From Rivibacter subsaxonicus (GTDB lineage Bacteria; Pseudomonadota; Gammaproteobacteria; Burkholderiales; Burkholderiaceae_C), in the NCBI RefSeq assembly GCF_004217215.1, contig NZ_SHKP01000004.1:62001-126000 (forward strand): DNA of 64,000 nucleotides, read 5' to 3'. The notes below the pieces were generated by a model that saw nothing but the letters and a program-made list of their open reading frames with translations, did no database searches and was not told where the DNA came from. Shown here piece by piece: positions 8,287-16,907 of this stretch (position 1 is its first letter; each line of letters opens with the position of its first letter). Both the position numbers and the translations under genes were made by a program.

Positions 8287-9345
8287 TCATCGGGTCGAAG
8301 GACCGCTGTCGACCAGCGTCGATGCCGGCAGCGTCGGTCCCGGATCCTCGCCCTCGGCAACCTCGGTCAGCAGCGCCGCGCTGGCGTGCACCAGCGGCCA
8401 GGCCAGCGTAGCGCCGGTGCCGTCCATGCTTTCCAGTCCCAGTTCGAGCAGCGCGCTGGCGCCAAAGACGCCCATCGCGTTGTCGAGCCCCGCGTGGCCG
8501 TGGCTGCGGCAGAACACGCAGTAGTCGGTGACCGGTGCGGCGATGCGCGAAGCCACCAGCAGCGCTGCACAGGCGCCCATGCCGTCGACCATGATCAGGT
8601 GGCGCTTGCTCGCCGCCACCAGCATCGCACCCACCAGCATGCCGATCTCGTAGCCACCGAACGCCGCCAGCACCTCGACCGGGTCGCTCAGATCCTTGTG
8701 GCGGCCCTGCGCGCCCTGCAGCACGACCATGACCTGCGCCAGTTGGTCGGGGCTGAGTCCGCTGGTGCTGACCACCAGTTCGCGCAGCGGCACCTCGGTG
8801 AGGCGCGAGATCACCAGTGCCGCGCTTTCGTGCGAACCGACGCCGATGGCGGCGCAGGCCAGCACGTTGCCATGCAACCCGTCGGCGATCTCCATGCCGG
8901 CGCGGATCGCGGCATGCGCGTGCTCGGCGGTCATCGCCGGTGCCACGCGCGCGTTGCGGCTGCCGAATCCGATCTTGCGTTGCAGCAGGCTCGGGTTGGA
9001 CGGCATGGTCTCCGACAGTCCGGCGTCGGCCACCGTCAGGCCCATGCCCTGGATGAACGAGAACACCGCCATCGGCAACCGGCCGCCCAGCAGGTGCGCG
9101 ACCTGCTCGACGCTCGAGGGTCCGCGCAACGGCAGATCGACCGCGAGGCCGTGGTCGCCGGCGGTGACCAGCAACTGCGGTGACTTCAGCTTGGGCTTGA
9201 GGCTGTTCTGGATCAGGCCGAGCCGCACCGCCAGTGGCTCGAGTTCGCCCAGGCTGCCGGTCGTCTCGCTGCGGCGTTGCAGTTTCAGGCGCAACGCCTC
9301 CTCGAGTTTCGGATGGGCCGTGGGGGCGATCAGTGAGCGTTGCAC
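8287..9345 (-). CDS. CobT-like nicotinate-nucleotide phosphoribosyltransferase, divergent
   Basis: Related to CobT, which moves phosphoribose from nicotinate mononucleotide onto dimethylbenzimidazole for the lower ligand of B12. Family landmarks are present in order: AGDHGLAVD, GFGSRNARVAPAMT, IGVGSHESAA, DPVEVLAAFGGYEIGMLVGA, DGMGACAALLVA and SMDGTGATLAWPL. In well-studied CobT proteins the last motif reads GEGTGAALA, whose Glu is the catalytic base; here an Asp stands at that place. The GEMGIGN motif is also altered. No other cobalamin gene or cobalamin riboswitch is near, so the substrate may differ. Start chosen at GTG 9345 (352 aa, normal length, AGGA 11 nt upstream); a GTG at 9414 would add 23 residues. 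Confidence 0.75.
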   Translation of the reverse strand: MQRSLIAPTAHPKLEEALRLKLQRRSETTGSLGELEPLAVRLGLIQNSLKPKLKSPQLLVTAGDHGLAVDLPLRGPSSVEQVAHLLGGRLPMAVFSFIQGMGLTVADAGLSETMPSNPSLLQRKIGFGSRNARVAPAMTAEHAHAAIRAGMEIADGLHGNVLACAAIGVGSHESAALVISRLTEVPLRELVVSTSGLSPDQLAQVMVVLQGAQGRHKDLSDPVEVLAAFGGYEIGMLVGAMLVAASKRHLIMVDGMGACAALLVASRIAAPVTDYCVFCRSHGHAGLDNAMGVFGASALLELGLESMDGTGATLAWPLVHASAALLTEVAEGEDPGPTLPASTLVDSGPSTR

Positions 9346-9421
9346 GGGCGGTCGGGTCCTTTGAGACGCGGCATTGTGGGGCAGGGTGGGGCGCCGCGCT
9401 ACCGGGCCGAGCACTGCATTT

Positions 9422-10990
9422 TCAGCGCAGGAACAGCCGGTACACGGGGTTCGTCGTTTCCTCGACGAAGGGGTAGTCGAGCTGCTCGAGAAAGGTCTTG
9501 AGCGCCTTGGCCTCGCCGCGCGGAACCTGCAGGCCGACCAGGATGCGGCCGTAGTCGGCGCCCTGGTTGCGGTAGTGGAACAGGCTGATGTTCCAGTCGG
9601 GGTGCATGCTGGAGAGGAACCTCATCAGCGCGCCCGGCCGCTCCGGAAAGATGAAGCGGTACAGGCGCTCATCCCTGGCCAGCTCCGATCGACCGCCCAC
9701 CATGTGGCGGACATGGCTCTTGGCGAGTTCGTCGTGGGTGAGATCGACGGTGGCGAAGCCCTGCTTCTGGAAGCGAGCCGCGATCTGCGCCGACTCACCG
9801 GGCTTGCTGGTCGACAGGCCGACAAAGATCTGTGCGATCTTCGTATCGCTGATGCGGTAGTTGAACTCGGTGACCTGGCGGTTACCGGGGCCGATCAGTT
9901 CGCAGAAGCGCTTGAAGGAGCCGCGCTCCTCCGGGATCGTCACCGCGAACAGCGCCTCGCGCTCCTCGCCGACCTCGGCCCGCTCGGCGACGAAGCGCAG
10001 GCGGTCGAAGTTCATGTTGGCACCGCAGGTGATCGCGACGAAGGTCTGGCCGCTGCAAGCGTGGCGCGCCGCGTACTGCTTGATCGCCGCCACGCCCAGG
10101 GCGCCGGCCGGCTCGAGGATCGAGCGGGTGTCCTGGAACACGTCCTTGATCGCGGCGCAGACGGCGTCGGTGTCGACCACCTCGAAGTCGTCGACCAGCG
10201 CGCGCGTCAGCCTGAAGGTCTCCTCGCCCACCGTCTTGACCGCGGTGCCATCGGAGAACAGACCGACGTCGTGCAGCGTGACTCGGCGACCGGCCCTGAC
10301 CGAGCGCACCATCGCGTCGGAGTCCACGGTCTGCACGCCGATCACCTTGATCTCGGGTCGCACCGCCTTGATGAAGGCCGCCACGCCCGAGATGAGGCCG
10401 CCGCCGCCGATGGCAACGAACACCGCATCGATCGGCCCCTGGTGCTGGCGCAGGATCTCCAGCGCCACCGTGCCCTGGCCCGCGATCACGTACGGATCGT
10501 CGAAGGGATGGACGAAGGTCAGGCCGCGCTCGCGTTCGAGTTCGAGTGCGTGAGCGTAGGCATCGGAGTAGCTGTCGCCGTGCAGCACGACCTCGCCGCC
10601 GAAGCTCTTGACCGCGTCGATCTTGAGCTTCGGCGTGGTGACCGGCATCACGATCACCGCCTGCGTGCCCAGGCGCTTGGCACTGAGTGCCACGCCTTGC
10701 GCGTGATTGCCGGCCGAGGCGCAGATCACGCCGCGCTTGAGCTGCTCCGGCGTGAGGTGCGCCATCTTGTTGTAGGCACCGCGCAGCTTGAAGCTGAAGA
10801 CCTCCTGCTGGTCCTCGCGCTTGAGCAGCACCCGGTTGCCGATGCGACGCGAGAGCTGCGTTGCCGGCTCCAGCGGCGACTCGATCGCGACGTCGTAGAC
10901 CTTGGCGGTCAGGATGCGCTGCAGGTAGCTCATCGCGAGCGCGTCGCGCTGGCCATTGCCACTCGTGCTGCGGCTCTTGCTGCGGGGCAT
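9422..10990 (-). CDS. ilvA: Threonine ammonia-lyase, biosynthetic (IlvA)
   Basis: PLP-dependent enzyme that deaminates threonine to 2-oxobutanoate, the first committed step of isoleucine synthesis. The catalytic domain occupies about residues 22-330, with the PLP lysine in EVFSFKLRGAYNK, the CASAGNHAQGVA phosphate-side motif and the glycine loop AIGGGGLISG. Two ACT-like regulatory domains follow (LFAVTIPEERGSFKRFCELIG and YRFIFPERPGALMRFLS), the long form inhibited by isoleucine. Start at ATG 10990 is fixed by AGGAGGAGA about 6 nt upstream; 522 aa. The upstream region carries an RNA element ending in a strong terminator (see 11085-11178), so ilvA is either expressed by read-through or from its own promoter. 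Confidence 0.96.
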   Translation of the reverse strand: MPRSKSRSTSGNGQRDALAMSYLQRILTAKVYDVAIESPLEPATQLSRRIGNRVLLKREDQQEVFSFKLRGAYNKMAHLTPEQLKRGVICASAGNHAQGVALSAKRLGTQAVIVMPVTTPKLKIDAVKSFGGEVVLHGDSYSDAYAHALELERERGLTFVHPFDDPYVIAGQGTVALEILRQHQGPIDAVFVAIGGGGLISGVAAFIKAVRPEIKVIGVQTVDSDAMVRSVRAGRRVTLHDVGLFSDGTAVKTVGEETFRLTRALVDDFEVVDTDAVCAAIKDVFQDTRSILEPAGALGVAAIKQYAARHACSGQTFVAITCGANMNFDRLRFVAERAEVGEEREALFAVTIPEERGSFKRFCELIGPGNRQVTEFNYRISDTKIAQIFVGLSTSKPGESAQIAARFQKQGFATVDLTHDELAKSHVRHMVGGRSELARDERLYRFIFPERPGALMRFLSSMHPDWNISLFHYRNQGADYGRILVGLQVPRGEAKALKTFLEQLDYPFVEETTNPVYRLFLR

Positions 10991-11084
10991 CCAGTCTCCT
11001 CCTATGGTTGCTTGGCATGATAAACGGCGCCCCAGCCGCCCTCGCTGCGCCGCAGCACGCGAACCGGCATCTCGCGCGAAGCCC

Positions 11085-11120
11085 AAAGAAAAAGGGCCCG
11101 ATGCCGTGAGGCATCGGGCC
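11085..11120 (-). terminator. Strong intrinsic terminator upstream of ilvA
   Basis: On the minus strand a perfect 11-bp stem (GGCCCGATGCC, 11120-11110, with GGCATCGGGCC, 11105-11095) closes a 4-base loop and runs straight into CTTTTTCTTT. The T tract exists only in the minus direction. It lies about 95 bases before the ilvA start and ends the candidate small RNA described at 11085-11178. Confidence 0.9.
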
Positions 11121-11178
11121 GAATCCACCAATGGAGGAGGTGGAGGAGACAAGCGGTGCGGATCACTTCCATCCGCGT
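11085..11178 (-). ncRNA. Candidate small RNA with tandem anti-Shine-Dalgarno motifs
   Basis: About 94 nt, from a predicted +1 near 11178 to the intrinsic terminator. Hairpin 1 is a perfect 6-bp stem GCGGAT/ATCCGC (11176-11171 with 11163-11158, loop of 7). The middle is pyrimidine-rich and contains TCTCCTCC then CCTCCTCC (11149-11133), both complementary to Shine-Dalgarno sequences; TCTCCTCC is the exact complement of GGAGGAGA in the ilvA ribosome-binding site. The 3' part is the 11-bp terminator. This two-hairpin layout with an exposed CUCCUCC loop is the look of trans-acting small RNAs that block translation starts. A role as cis leader for ilvA is the alternative. No database comparison was possible. 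Confidence 0.65.
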
Positions 11179-11184
11179 GGGCAA

Positions 11185-11213
11185 AGTGTAGAACGTAGAT
11201 TGGTGCAACGCAA
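11185..11213 (-). promoter_or_regulatory. Sigma-70-type promoter for the small RNA / ilvA leader
   Basis: On the minus strand, -35 TTGCGT (11213-11208) and -10 TACACT (11190-11185) are separated by exactly 17 bp. Predicted transcription start is about 11178. It drives the small-RNA candidate and possibly ilvA beyond the terminator. Confidence 0.65.
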
Positions 11214-11291
11214 CAAGTTCGCTCGACAGCACGTCGAAACCGATTCGCCCCGGTGGGCACAATGCGCACCCATCGACCGTGGGAGTGATGA

Positions 11292-11717
11292 ATGGAATGC
11301 ACCGTGCGCTGGCAGCCCGAAGCCGGCATGGCCTTCAACGCCGAGACCGGCAGCGGCCACCTGCTCGCGATGGATGGCGCGCCCGATGGCGGCGGCCGAA
11401 ACCTGGCGCCGCGGCCTATGGAGACCGTGCTGGCCGGCACCGGAGCCTGCGCCGCGTACGACGTGGTGCTGATCCTCAAGCGCGGCCGCCACGACGTGCG
11501 CGGCTGCGAGGTCAAGCTCAGCGCCGATCGGGCCGAAACCGATCCCAAGGTGTTCACCCGCATCCACATGCAGTTCGTCGTGCGCGGCAAAGGGCTGGCG
11601 CTGGCGGCCGTCGAGCGCGCGGTCCAGCTATCGCACGAGAAGTACTGTTCGGCCAGCGCGATGCTGGCCATGACCGCGGAGATGACGACCAGCGTCGAAC
11701 TGGTCGAGGTCGGCTGA
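11292..11717 (+). CDS. OsmC family protein
   Basis: Small alpha/beta protein of the OsmC/Ohr superfamily (141 aa), whose members reduce organic hydroperoxides with two redox cysteines. Both cysteines are in the expected places: GTGACAAYDVVLILKRGR (central helix) and KYCSASAML near the C-terminus. Sequence style is nearest the YhfA branch, whose physiological substrate is not established, so a specific peroxidase role is not claimed. The gene stands alone on the plus strand between the ilvA leader and coq7, with a CACAAT -10-like hexamer about 25 bases upstream. Confidence 0.85.
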   Translation: MECTVRWQPEAGMAFNAETGSGHLLAMDGAPDGGGRNLAPRPMETVLAGTGACAAYDVVLILKRGRHDVRGCEVKLSADRAETDPKVFTRIHMQFVVRGKGLALAAVERAVQLSHEKYCSASAMLAMTAEMTTSVELVEVG

Positions 11718-11725
11718 CGCCCGGA

Positions 11726-12376
11726 TCAGAGGTAGTGCGCGGTGGTGGTCATCACCTTGGCCGCGCCACGCATGACCCAGCGTGCCGGCGCCGGCAACGG
11801 TATCGCGCCGGCCCTCTCGGCATCGAGCGCGTGGCGCGCCTCGTCGTCGCGCATCGCGGTCACCACCGCGCGTGAGGCCCGATCGTCGCTCGGCAGGCGG
11901 TCCAGGTGCTCGTTCAGGTGCTGCTCGACCTGACGCTCGGTCTCGACCACGAAGCCCAGGCTCAGGCCGTCGCCGGCACGCCCGGCGAGCAGGCCGATGC
12001 CAAAGGCTCCGGCATACCAGAGCGGATTGAGCCAGCTGGTGCGGCCGCCGAGTTCGGCGATGCGCTTTTCGGTCCAGGCCAGATGATCGGTCTCGTCGCG
12101 CGAGGCGGCGTCGTAGTGGGCCTTGAGCGCCGGGTTGCGCGTCGCCAGGGCCTGCGCCTGGTAGAGCGCCTGGGCGCAGACCTCGCCGACATGGTTGACG
12201 CGCATCAGCGCCGCGGCCTGCGCGCGTTCGTGCGCAGGCAGTGCTCCATCGCCGTCGTCCTTGGCCGGCACCGGGTACGGACGTGCTGCCGAATGACTGC
12301 CGAACAGGGTGCGCAGCGCGTTGTCGGCCGCGGCGATCAAGTGATCGCTGGCGGAACGGGTCGAATGGGAACTCAT
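11726..12376 (-). CDS. coq7: 2-polyprenyl-3-methyl-6-methoxy-1,4-benzoquinone hydroxylase (Coq7)
   Basis: Di-iron carboxylate monooxygenase that adds the C6 hydroxyl in ubiquinone synthesis at the inner membrane face. The ferritin-like four-helix bundle shows the iron ligands in two halves: [15 protein letters not shown] followed by [14 protein letters not shown], and [16 protein letters not shown] followed by [13 protein letters not shown]. Length 216 aa is normal for the bacterial family. ATG 12376 was chosen as the first ATG in the conserved frame; no strong ribosome-binding site is seen. Convergent with the OsmC gene, divergent from the porin. Confidence 0.93.
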   Translation of the reverse strand: MSSHSTRSASDHLIAAADNALRTLFGSHSAARPYPVPAKDDGDGALPAHERAQAAALMRVNHVGEVCAQALYQAQALATRNPALKAHYDAASRDETDHLAWTEKRIAELGGRTSWLNPLWYAGAFGIGLLAGRAGDGLSLGFVVETERQVEQHLNEHLDRLPSDDRASRAVVTAMRDDEARHALDAERAGAIPLPAPARWVMRGAAKVMTTTAHYL

Positions 12377-12503
12377 GATTCTTGGGAGTGACAGATTTTT
12401 GACAGAGGGCGGCAGCCGCGGGCCAGTTGTGGACGGGCAACGAATGGGCCGATCTGTCGTGCGGATTCTCGTCCCCGACACAGTCAGGCGCTGCAATTAG
12501 GGT

Positions 12504-12522
12504 AACTTCCCGGATGGAAGTT
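12504..12522. repeat. Short inverted repeat upstream of the porin gene
   Basis: AACTTCC (12504-12510) and GGAAGTT (12516-12522) form a perfect 7-bp inverted repeat with a 5-base spacer. It is about 65 bases before the porin start. It could be an operator or a 5' untranslated hairpin; nothing in the sequence decides between these. Confidence 0.4.
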
Positions 12523-12587
12523 GCGCCTTGCGTTGCGGATCCGCTCCGCTTCCCGTGTGCTCCGCTGTAACTCAGGAGATGAATTTC

Positions 12588-13655
12588 ATGAAGAAGACCC
12601 TCATTGCGCTTGCCGCACTCGCCAGCGTCAGCGCTGTGTCGGCGCAGTCGTCCGTGACCCTCTACGGTCGCGTCGAAGCCAACGGCACCTACCAGAAGCC
12701 CGGCAGCAACGCCTCGGTTGCCGGTGGAGCGAACGGCGAAGCCGTCTACAAGCTCAACGACGGCTCCGTCAACGGCATCGGCGGCTCGCGCTGGGGCCTG
12801 CGCGGTACCGAGGACCTCGGCAGTGGCCTCAAGGCCTACTTCGTGCTGGAGTCGGGCTTCAACGTCGACAGCGGTAGTGCCGGCGACGCTGCGCGCACCT
12901 TCAACCGCCAAGCCTACGTGGCCCTCGGTTCGTCGTCGCTCGGCGACTTGCGCCTGGGTCGCCAGGACACCCTGACCCGCACCATCGACGTGAACTTCAT
13001 CGATGACACCGGCGAAGGTGAACTGTCGGTCGCCGAAAGCGTGGCGACCATTGCCGGCGGCACCCGCGCCAACCGGCCGCTGTTCCAGAACTTCGGCTCG
13101 CGTGTCGACAATGCCGTGACCTACACGTCGCCGAGCTTCGGTGGCTTCTACGTCACCGGCCTGGTTGCTGCCGGCGAGGGCACGACCGCTCGCCAGCAAG
13201 GCGGCCTGATCGGCTGGAAGTCCGGTCCGTTCAGCGTCGCTGCGACCTACGAGGAGTACACGGGCCTCGGCTTCGGCGCGTACAACAAGACCTTCACGGT
13301 CGGCGGCAACTGGAACTTCGGCCTTGCCGCGATCTACGCCGGCTACCAGGACACGAGCGATCTGGGTACCAACGTGGGTCCGTCGCTCGTCGGCGGCCAG
13401 CGCTACGACCACGAAGGCTACAGCGTCGGCCTGCTGGTCCCGGTTGGCGCCTGGCAGTTCCGCGGGCAGTACACGGCGTCGACGGTCTCGCCCGTCAGTG
13501 GCGATCTCGACCAGAGCAAGTGGGGCCTGTCGGCCCGCTACGCGCTGTCCAAGCGCACGACCATGTACGGCGTGTTCACGCAGCGCGATGGTGATCGCGA
13601 CGACCTCTTCGTTCGTCAACAGGAAGCCGCCATCGGCATCGCGCACGTCTTCTGA
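12588..13655 (+). CDS. Gram-negative general porin
   Basis: Trimeric 16-strand outer-membrane porin of the beta-proteobacterial type. Signal peptide MKKTLIALAALASVSAVSA, then the mature start QSSVTLYGRVEANG, the family's usual first strand. Typical landmarks follow: GSRWGLRGTEDLGSGLKAYF, AYVALGSSSLGDLRLGRQ, and a C-terminal strand ending in Phe (IGIAHVF), the signal for the Bam machinery. ATG 12588 was chosen because AGGAG ends 9 nt upstream; an ATG at 12579 abuts the AGGAG directly and is unlikely. 355 aa. A terminator follows. Confidence 0.93.
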   Translation: MKKTLIALAALASVSAVSAQSSVTLYGRVEANGTYQKPGSNASVAGGANGEAVYKLNDGSVNGIGGSRWGLRGTEDLGSGLKAYFVLESGFNVDSGSAGDAARTFNRQAYVALGSSSLGDLRLGRQDTLTRTIDVNFIDDTGEGELSVAESVATIAGGTRANRPLFQNFGSRVDNAVTYTSPSFGGFYVTGLVAAGEGTTARQQGGLIGWKSGPFSVAATYEEYTGLGFGAYNKTFTVGGNWNFGLAAIYAGYQDTSDLGTNVGPSLVGGQRYDHEGYSVGLLVPVGAWQFRGQYTASTVSPVSGDLDQSKWGLSARYALSKRTTMYGVFTQRDGDRDDLFVRQQEAAIGIAHVF

Positions 13656-13681
13656 TCGACCCAGACGAGCGCTGTCGCAAA

Positions 13682-13709
13682 GAACGCCCCCTCGGGGGCG
13701 TTTTTCTTT
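13682..13709 (+). terminator. Intrinsic terminator of the porin gene
   Basis: An AACGCCCCC arm pairs with GGGGGCGTT, followed immediately by TTTCTTTG. GC-rich stem plus T run just 26 bases after the porin stop; clear rho-independent terminator on the plus strand. Confidence 0.85.
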
Positions 13710-13791
13710 GCCCGCACGAAACCAGCGGCCAGCGCCCGCGGCATGCCCACGCATGCCCGACGTCGGGCCGGTGCCTCGTGCCGAGCGCGGC

Positions 13792-15195
13792 CTACCTGGC
13801 CTTGGGCTGCTTGACCGGTCGCTGCCAGCCCGGCAGCGTCACCTGCTTCGCGCGTGCCACGGTGAGCTGCCCGGCCGGCGCATCCTTGCCGATCGTGCTG
13901 CCGCCGCCGATGGTGGCGCCGTCGCCGAGGGTGACCGGCGCCACCAGCACGCAGTTGCTGCCCACGTGCACGTCGTCGCCGATCACGGTGCGGTGCTTGT
14001 TGGCGCCGTCGTAGTTGGCGGTGATGCTGCCGGCACCAATATTCACGCGGGCGCCGACGCTGGCGTCGCCCAGATAGGCCAGGTGGTTGGCCTTGGCGTC
14101 AACGCCGAGCGTGCTGTTCTTGACCTCGACGAAGTTGCCGATGTGCACGCCGGCGCCGAGCTGCGCGCCGGGCCGCAGCCGCGCGTAGGGGCCGACCAGC
14201 GCGCCGGCGCCAACCACCACGCCGAGTTGCTCGCCGTCGATATGGGTGAAGGGGTGGATCACCGCATCGGCCTCGATCTTGGCGTTGCGGATGCAGCAGT
14301 GGGCGCCGATGCGCACGTTGTCGCCGAGCGAGACATCGCCCTCGAACAGGCAGCCGATGTCGATCTCGACGTCGCTGCCCGTCTGCAGCGTGCCGCGCAG
14401 ATCGAAGCGAGCCGGGTCTGCAAGTCGCACGCCGGCCTCCATCAGCGTCTCGGCCTGGGTCCGCTGGAAGCGACGCTCGAGCTCGGCCAGCTGAAGCGGG
14501 CTGTTGACGCCGAGCACCTCGGTTTCGGTGGCCGGTTGTGCGGCGACCACTGGCATGCCGTCGGCTACCGCGAAGCCGACCACGTCGGTCAGGTAGTACT
14601 CGCGCTGGGCGTTGTCGTTCTTCAGTCGCGCCAGCGCCTGCCGCAGCCAGGCGGTCGGCGCGGCCATGACACCGGTGTAGACCTCGTCGATCGCGCGCTG
14701 TTCCTCGCTGGCATCCTTGTGCTCGACGATGCGCAGCACGCGCGTGGCATCCATCGGATCGCGCACGATGCGGCCGTAGCCGCCGGCGTCGAGCAGCTCG
14801 ATCGTCAGCAGCGCGAGTCGGGTGCCGCCGCAGGCCTCGACCAGCGCGCGCGCGGTGGCGGCCTCGATCAGCGGCACGTCGCCGTTGAGGATCAGCGTGG
14901 TGCCGGTCTCGCCCAGTTCCGGCAGCGCCTGCTGCACCGCGTGACCGGTGCCGAGCTGCGGCTCCTGGCGCACGAAGGCCAGCGCGGCGTCGGCGCCGAA
15001 GGCAGCGCGCATCGATTGCTCGACGGCGTCGGCGCCATGACCGGTGATCGTGATCAGCTTGCGAGCCCCGAGCGAAGCGGCGGTTGCCAGCACGTGCTGC
15101 AATAGGGGTCGGCCGGCCAGCGTGTGCAGCACCTTGGGCCGGGAAGACTTCATGCGGGTGCCCTTGCCGGCGGCCATGATCACGATGTCGAGCAT
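13792..15195 (-). CDS. glmU: Bifunctional GlmU: N-acetyltransferase / UDP-GlcNAc pyrophosphorylase
   Basis: Makes UDP-N-acetylglucosamine for peptidoglycan and lipopolysaccharide: it acetylates glucosamine-1-phosphate, then couples it to UTP. The N-terminal nucleotidyltransferase domain starts with [20 protein letters not shown] and includes [14 protein letters not shown] and ILNGDVPLI. The C-terminal left-handed beta-helix of hexapeptide repeats includes [41 protein letters not shown] and the acetyltransferase histidine region. 467 aa, normal. It stands alone on the minus strand, convergent with the porin and divergent from the lipoprotein gene. Confidence 0.96.
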   Translation of the reverse strand: MLDIVIMAAGKGTRMKSSRPKVLHTLAGRPLLQHVLATAASLGARKLITITGHGADAVEQSMRAAFGADAALAFVRQEPQLGTGHAVQQALPELGETGTTLILNGDVPLIEAATARALVEACGGTRLALLTIELLDAGGYGRIVRDPMDATRVLRIVEHKDASEEQRAIDEVYTGVMAAPTAWLRQALARLKNDNAQREYYLTDVVGFAVADGMPVVAAQPATETEVLGVNSPLQLAELERRFQRTQAETLMEAGVRLADPARFDLRGTLQTGSDVEIDIGCLFEGDVSLGDNVRIGAHCCIRNAKIEADAVIHPFTHIDGEQLGVVVGAGALVGPYARLRPGAQLGAGVHIGNFVEVKNSTLGVDAKANHLAYLGDASVGARVNIGAGSITANYDGANKHRTVIGDDVHVGSNCVLVAPVTLGDGATIGGGSTIGKDAPAGQLTVARAKQVTLPGWQRPVKQPKAR

Positions 15196-16192
15196 TGCGG
15201 AACTGTCCTCTCAAGTAAGCGAAGGGCCGCTCCCGAGCGTCTTGCCCCCCTCGGGGGGCGGGCTCGGCGCAGCCGAGTCCTGGGGGCGCCATCAAGCTGG
15301 CGCGTCGGCGTCCGTCCCCCGGACCCGCTCGCGCTGGGCCGCGATTATCGGCGTCGCCCTGTTGCTGTCGCTGCTGACCGGCTGCAGCGCGCTGCGGCTG
15401 GGCTACTCGCAGGGGCCGACGATCGCCTACTGGTGGCTCGACTCGTACCTCGACTTCGACTCCACGCAGAAGCAGCCGGTGCGCGACGCGCTCGGCCAGT
15501 GGTTTGCCTGGCACCGCAAGACCGAGCTGCCGCAGCTGGCGGCGATCCTCGACCGGGCCGCGGTCGACGTGATGTCCGATGCCACCACGGCGCAGGCCTG
15601 CCGCTGGTCCGACGAGATCCGGCTGCGCCTGGACGCGGCGGTGGAGCACGCGCTGCCGGGCGCGGCCGAGGTGGCGCTGCTGCTGCGCCCGGAGCAACTC
15701 GACGCGCTGCGCAAGCGCCAGGCGCGCGCCAACGAGGAGTTCCGCGAGGAGTACATGCAGCCGCGGCCCGAGGCACGCGCCAAGGCCGACCTCGAGCGCG
15801 CCGTTGAACGCAGCGAGATGCTCTACGGCCGGCTCGACGCGGCGCAGCGCGAGCGCTTCGCGCAGATCATCGCCGCCTCGCCCTTCGACCCCGAGCGCTG
15901 GCTGGCCGAGCGCCAGCGCCGCCAGCGCGACCTGCTCCAGGCCTTGCAGCAGATCCAGTCGGCGGGTCTGGGTCGCGCCGAGGCCCTGGCCGCGCTGCGC
16001 GGCTACTGGCAGCGCGCGCGGCGTTCGCCCGACGAGATCTACGGCCGCTACGCGCAGCAGCTCAACGCCTACAACTGCGCCGCCGCGGCCCAGCTGCACA
16101 ACCTGACGACGCCGGCCCAGCGCGAGCACGCCCGCGCCAGGTTGCGTGGCTGGGAGGCCGACCTGCGCGCGCTGGCCTCCTCGACGTCCTGA
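15185..16192 (+). CDS. DUF6279-type lipoprotein (start uncertain)
   Basis: Predicted lipoprotein with the signal [16 protein letters not shown] just before [19 protein letters not shown], a wording I associate with the DUF6279 family; the rest is helical and rich in Arg/Glu/Ala. The function is unknown. The start is a problem: no ATG, GTG or TTG with a ribosome-binding site lies close before the signal peptide. In-frame candidates are ATG 15185 (overlaps the glmU start antisense by 11 bp) and TTG 15242; both put 50-70 residues before the lipobox, much of it encoded by a GC-rich palindromic spacer repeat. The stop abuts the convergent gene at 16193. Confidence 0.75.
   Translation: MSSIAELSSQVSEGPLPSVLPPSGGGLGAAESWGRHQAGASASVPRTRSRWAAIIGVALLLSLLTGCSALRLGYSQGPTIAYWWLDSYLDFDSTQKQPVRDALGQWFAWHRKTELPQLAAILDRAAVDVMSDATTAQACRWSDEIRLRLDAAVEHALPGAAEVALLLRPEQLDALRKRQARANEEFREEYMQPRPEARAKADLERAVERSEMLYGRLDAAQRERFAQIIAASPFDPERWLAERQRRQRDLLQALQQIQSAGLGRAEALAALRGYWQRARRSPDEIYGRYAQQLNAYNCAAAAQLHNLTTPAQREHARARLRGWEADLRALASSTS
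15230..15290. repeat. GC-rich palindromic spacer repeat (variant)
   Basis: Contains CCCCCCTCGGGGGG (about 15245-15258) and a second palindrome CTCGGCGCAGCCGAG (15262-15276). It lies between the divergent glmU and the lipoprotein signal peptide. It resembles, but is not identical to, the copies at 20536, 25964 and 60370. Confidence 0.5.
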
Positions 16193-16834
16193 TCAGGGCG
16201 TTGGCGCTCCCGGCGCGAGCATCACCGTCACCGTGCGCGGGCTCAGCGCGGGCCCCGGGAAGTCGCGCAGCGAGGCGTCGAACATCGGCGCGAAGAAGCT
16301 GCTGTTGCCGCTGCGGCTGGTGAGGCGACCGCGGCTTTCGTAGATCGGCACCATGCCTTTGGGTTCGCGGATCAGCACGCCGGTCTCGATGATGTAGTCG
16401 GGCCAGTCGTTCGGCCCCCCGGCCCAGCCGACGCCCCAGGCCGGACCCCACATCGGTCCCCAGCCGGGGCCCCAGTAGGGCCCGCCGCGCCAGCCGCCGC
16501 CATACCAGGCCGCGCTGGCGCCCCAGTTGGGGTTGCTGCGCCAGGCCTGGACGATGCGGGTGCCGACCTGCACCAGCACGTCGGCCTCGGCCGCCGGCGC
16601 CGGCCTGAAGCCGAGCCGCTCGATCGCCGGCCGCGCCGCCGCCTCGGCCAGTTCCTGCGTGCTGAGATCGGCCTGCTGGGACGGCAGGCGCTCGAAGGCA
16701 TAGGTCGCCGGCTTGCGCTCGGCCGGCCACTGACCCTGGCTCGAGACCATCACGTCGAGCGAGGAGACGCTGCTGCAGCCCGCCAGCACGGCGGCCGCGG
16801 CCGCGCACGTAATCAGCATCCAACGACGGTTCAT
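16193..16834 (-). CDS. DUF4136-type lipoprotein
   Basis: Lipoprotein of 213 aa. Signal peptide with lipobox AAAAAVLAGC (Cys about residue 20), then SSVSSLDVMVSSQGQWPA, TYAFERLPSQQ and a C-terminal beta-rich part that fits the DUF4136 family. The middle (about residues 108-140) is a Gly/Trp/Pro-rich low-complexity stretch with repeated GPxWGP-like units. Function unknown; the family is envelope-located. The start at 16834 is fixed by AGGAGGT 6 nt upstream. Its stop is immediately next to the stop of the plus-strand lipoprotein gene. Confidence 0.8.
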   Translation of the reverse strand: MNRRWMLITCAAAAAVLAGCSSVSSLDVMVSSQGQWPAERKPATYAFERLPSQQADLSTQELAEAAARPAIERLGFRPAPAAEADVLVQVGTRIVQAWRSNPNWGASAAWYGGGWRGGPYWGPGWGPMWGPAWGVGWAGGPNDWPDYIIETGVLIREPKGMVPIYESRGRLTSRSGNSSFFAPMFDASLRDFPGPALSPRTVTVMLAPGAPTP

Positions 16835-16907
16835 GGCACACCTCCTGTCGATCTGCGGGTCTGTTGTCCAACGCCCGATCGCCAGTTTGCGCCGACCGCG
16901 CGCGGCG

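Noticed and set aside
8287-9414. Cobalamin riboswitch or B12 operon around the CobT-like gene
   Set aside because: No B12-box-like sequence and no other cob gene seen within the neighbouring spacers.
11002-11262. A leader peptide for trp- or ilv-type attenuation (reading MEVIRTACLLHLLHWW with tandem Trp and Leu codons) before the ilvA terminator
   Set aside because: The frame has no stop before or near the terminator hairpin, lacks isoleucine or threonine runs, has no ribosome-binding site (the ATG lies in hairpin 1), and the regulatory mismatch of Trp codons with ilvA makes it unlikely.
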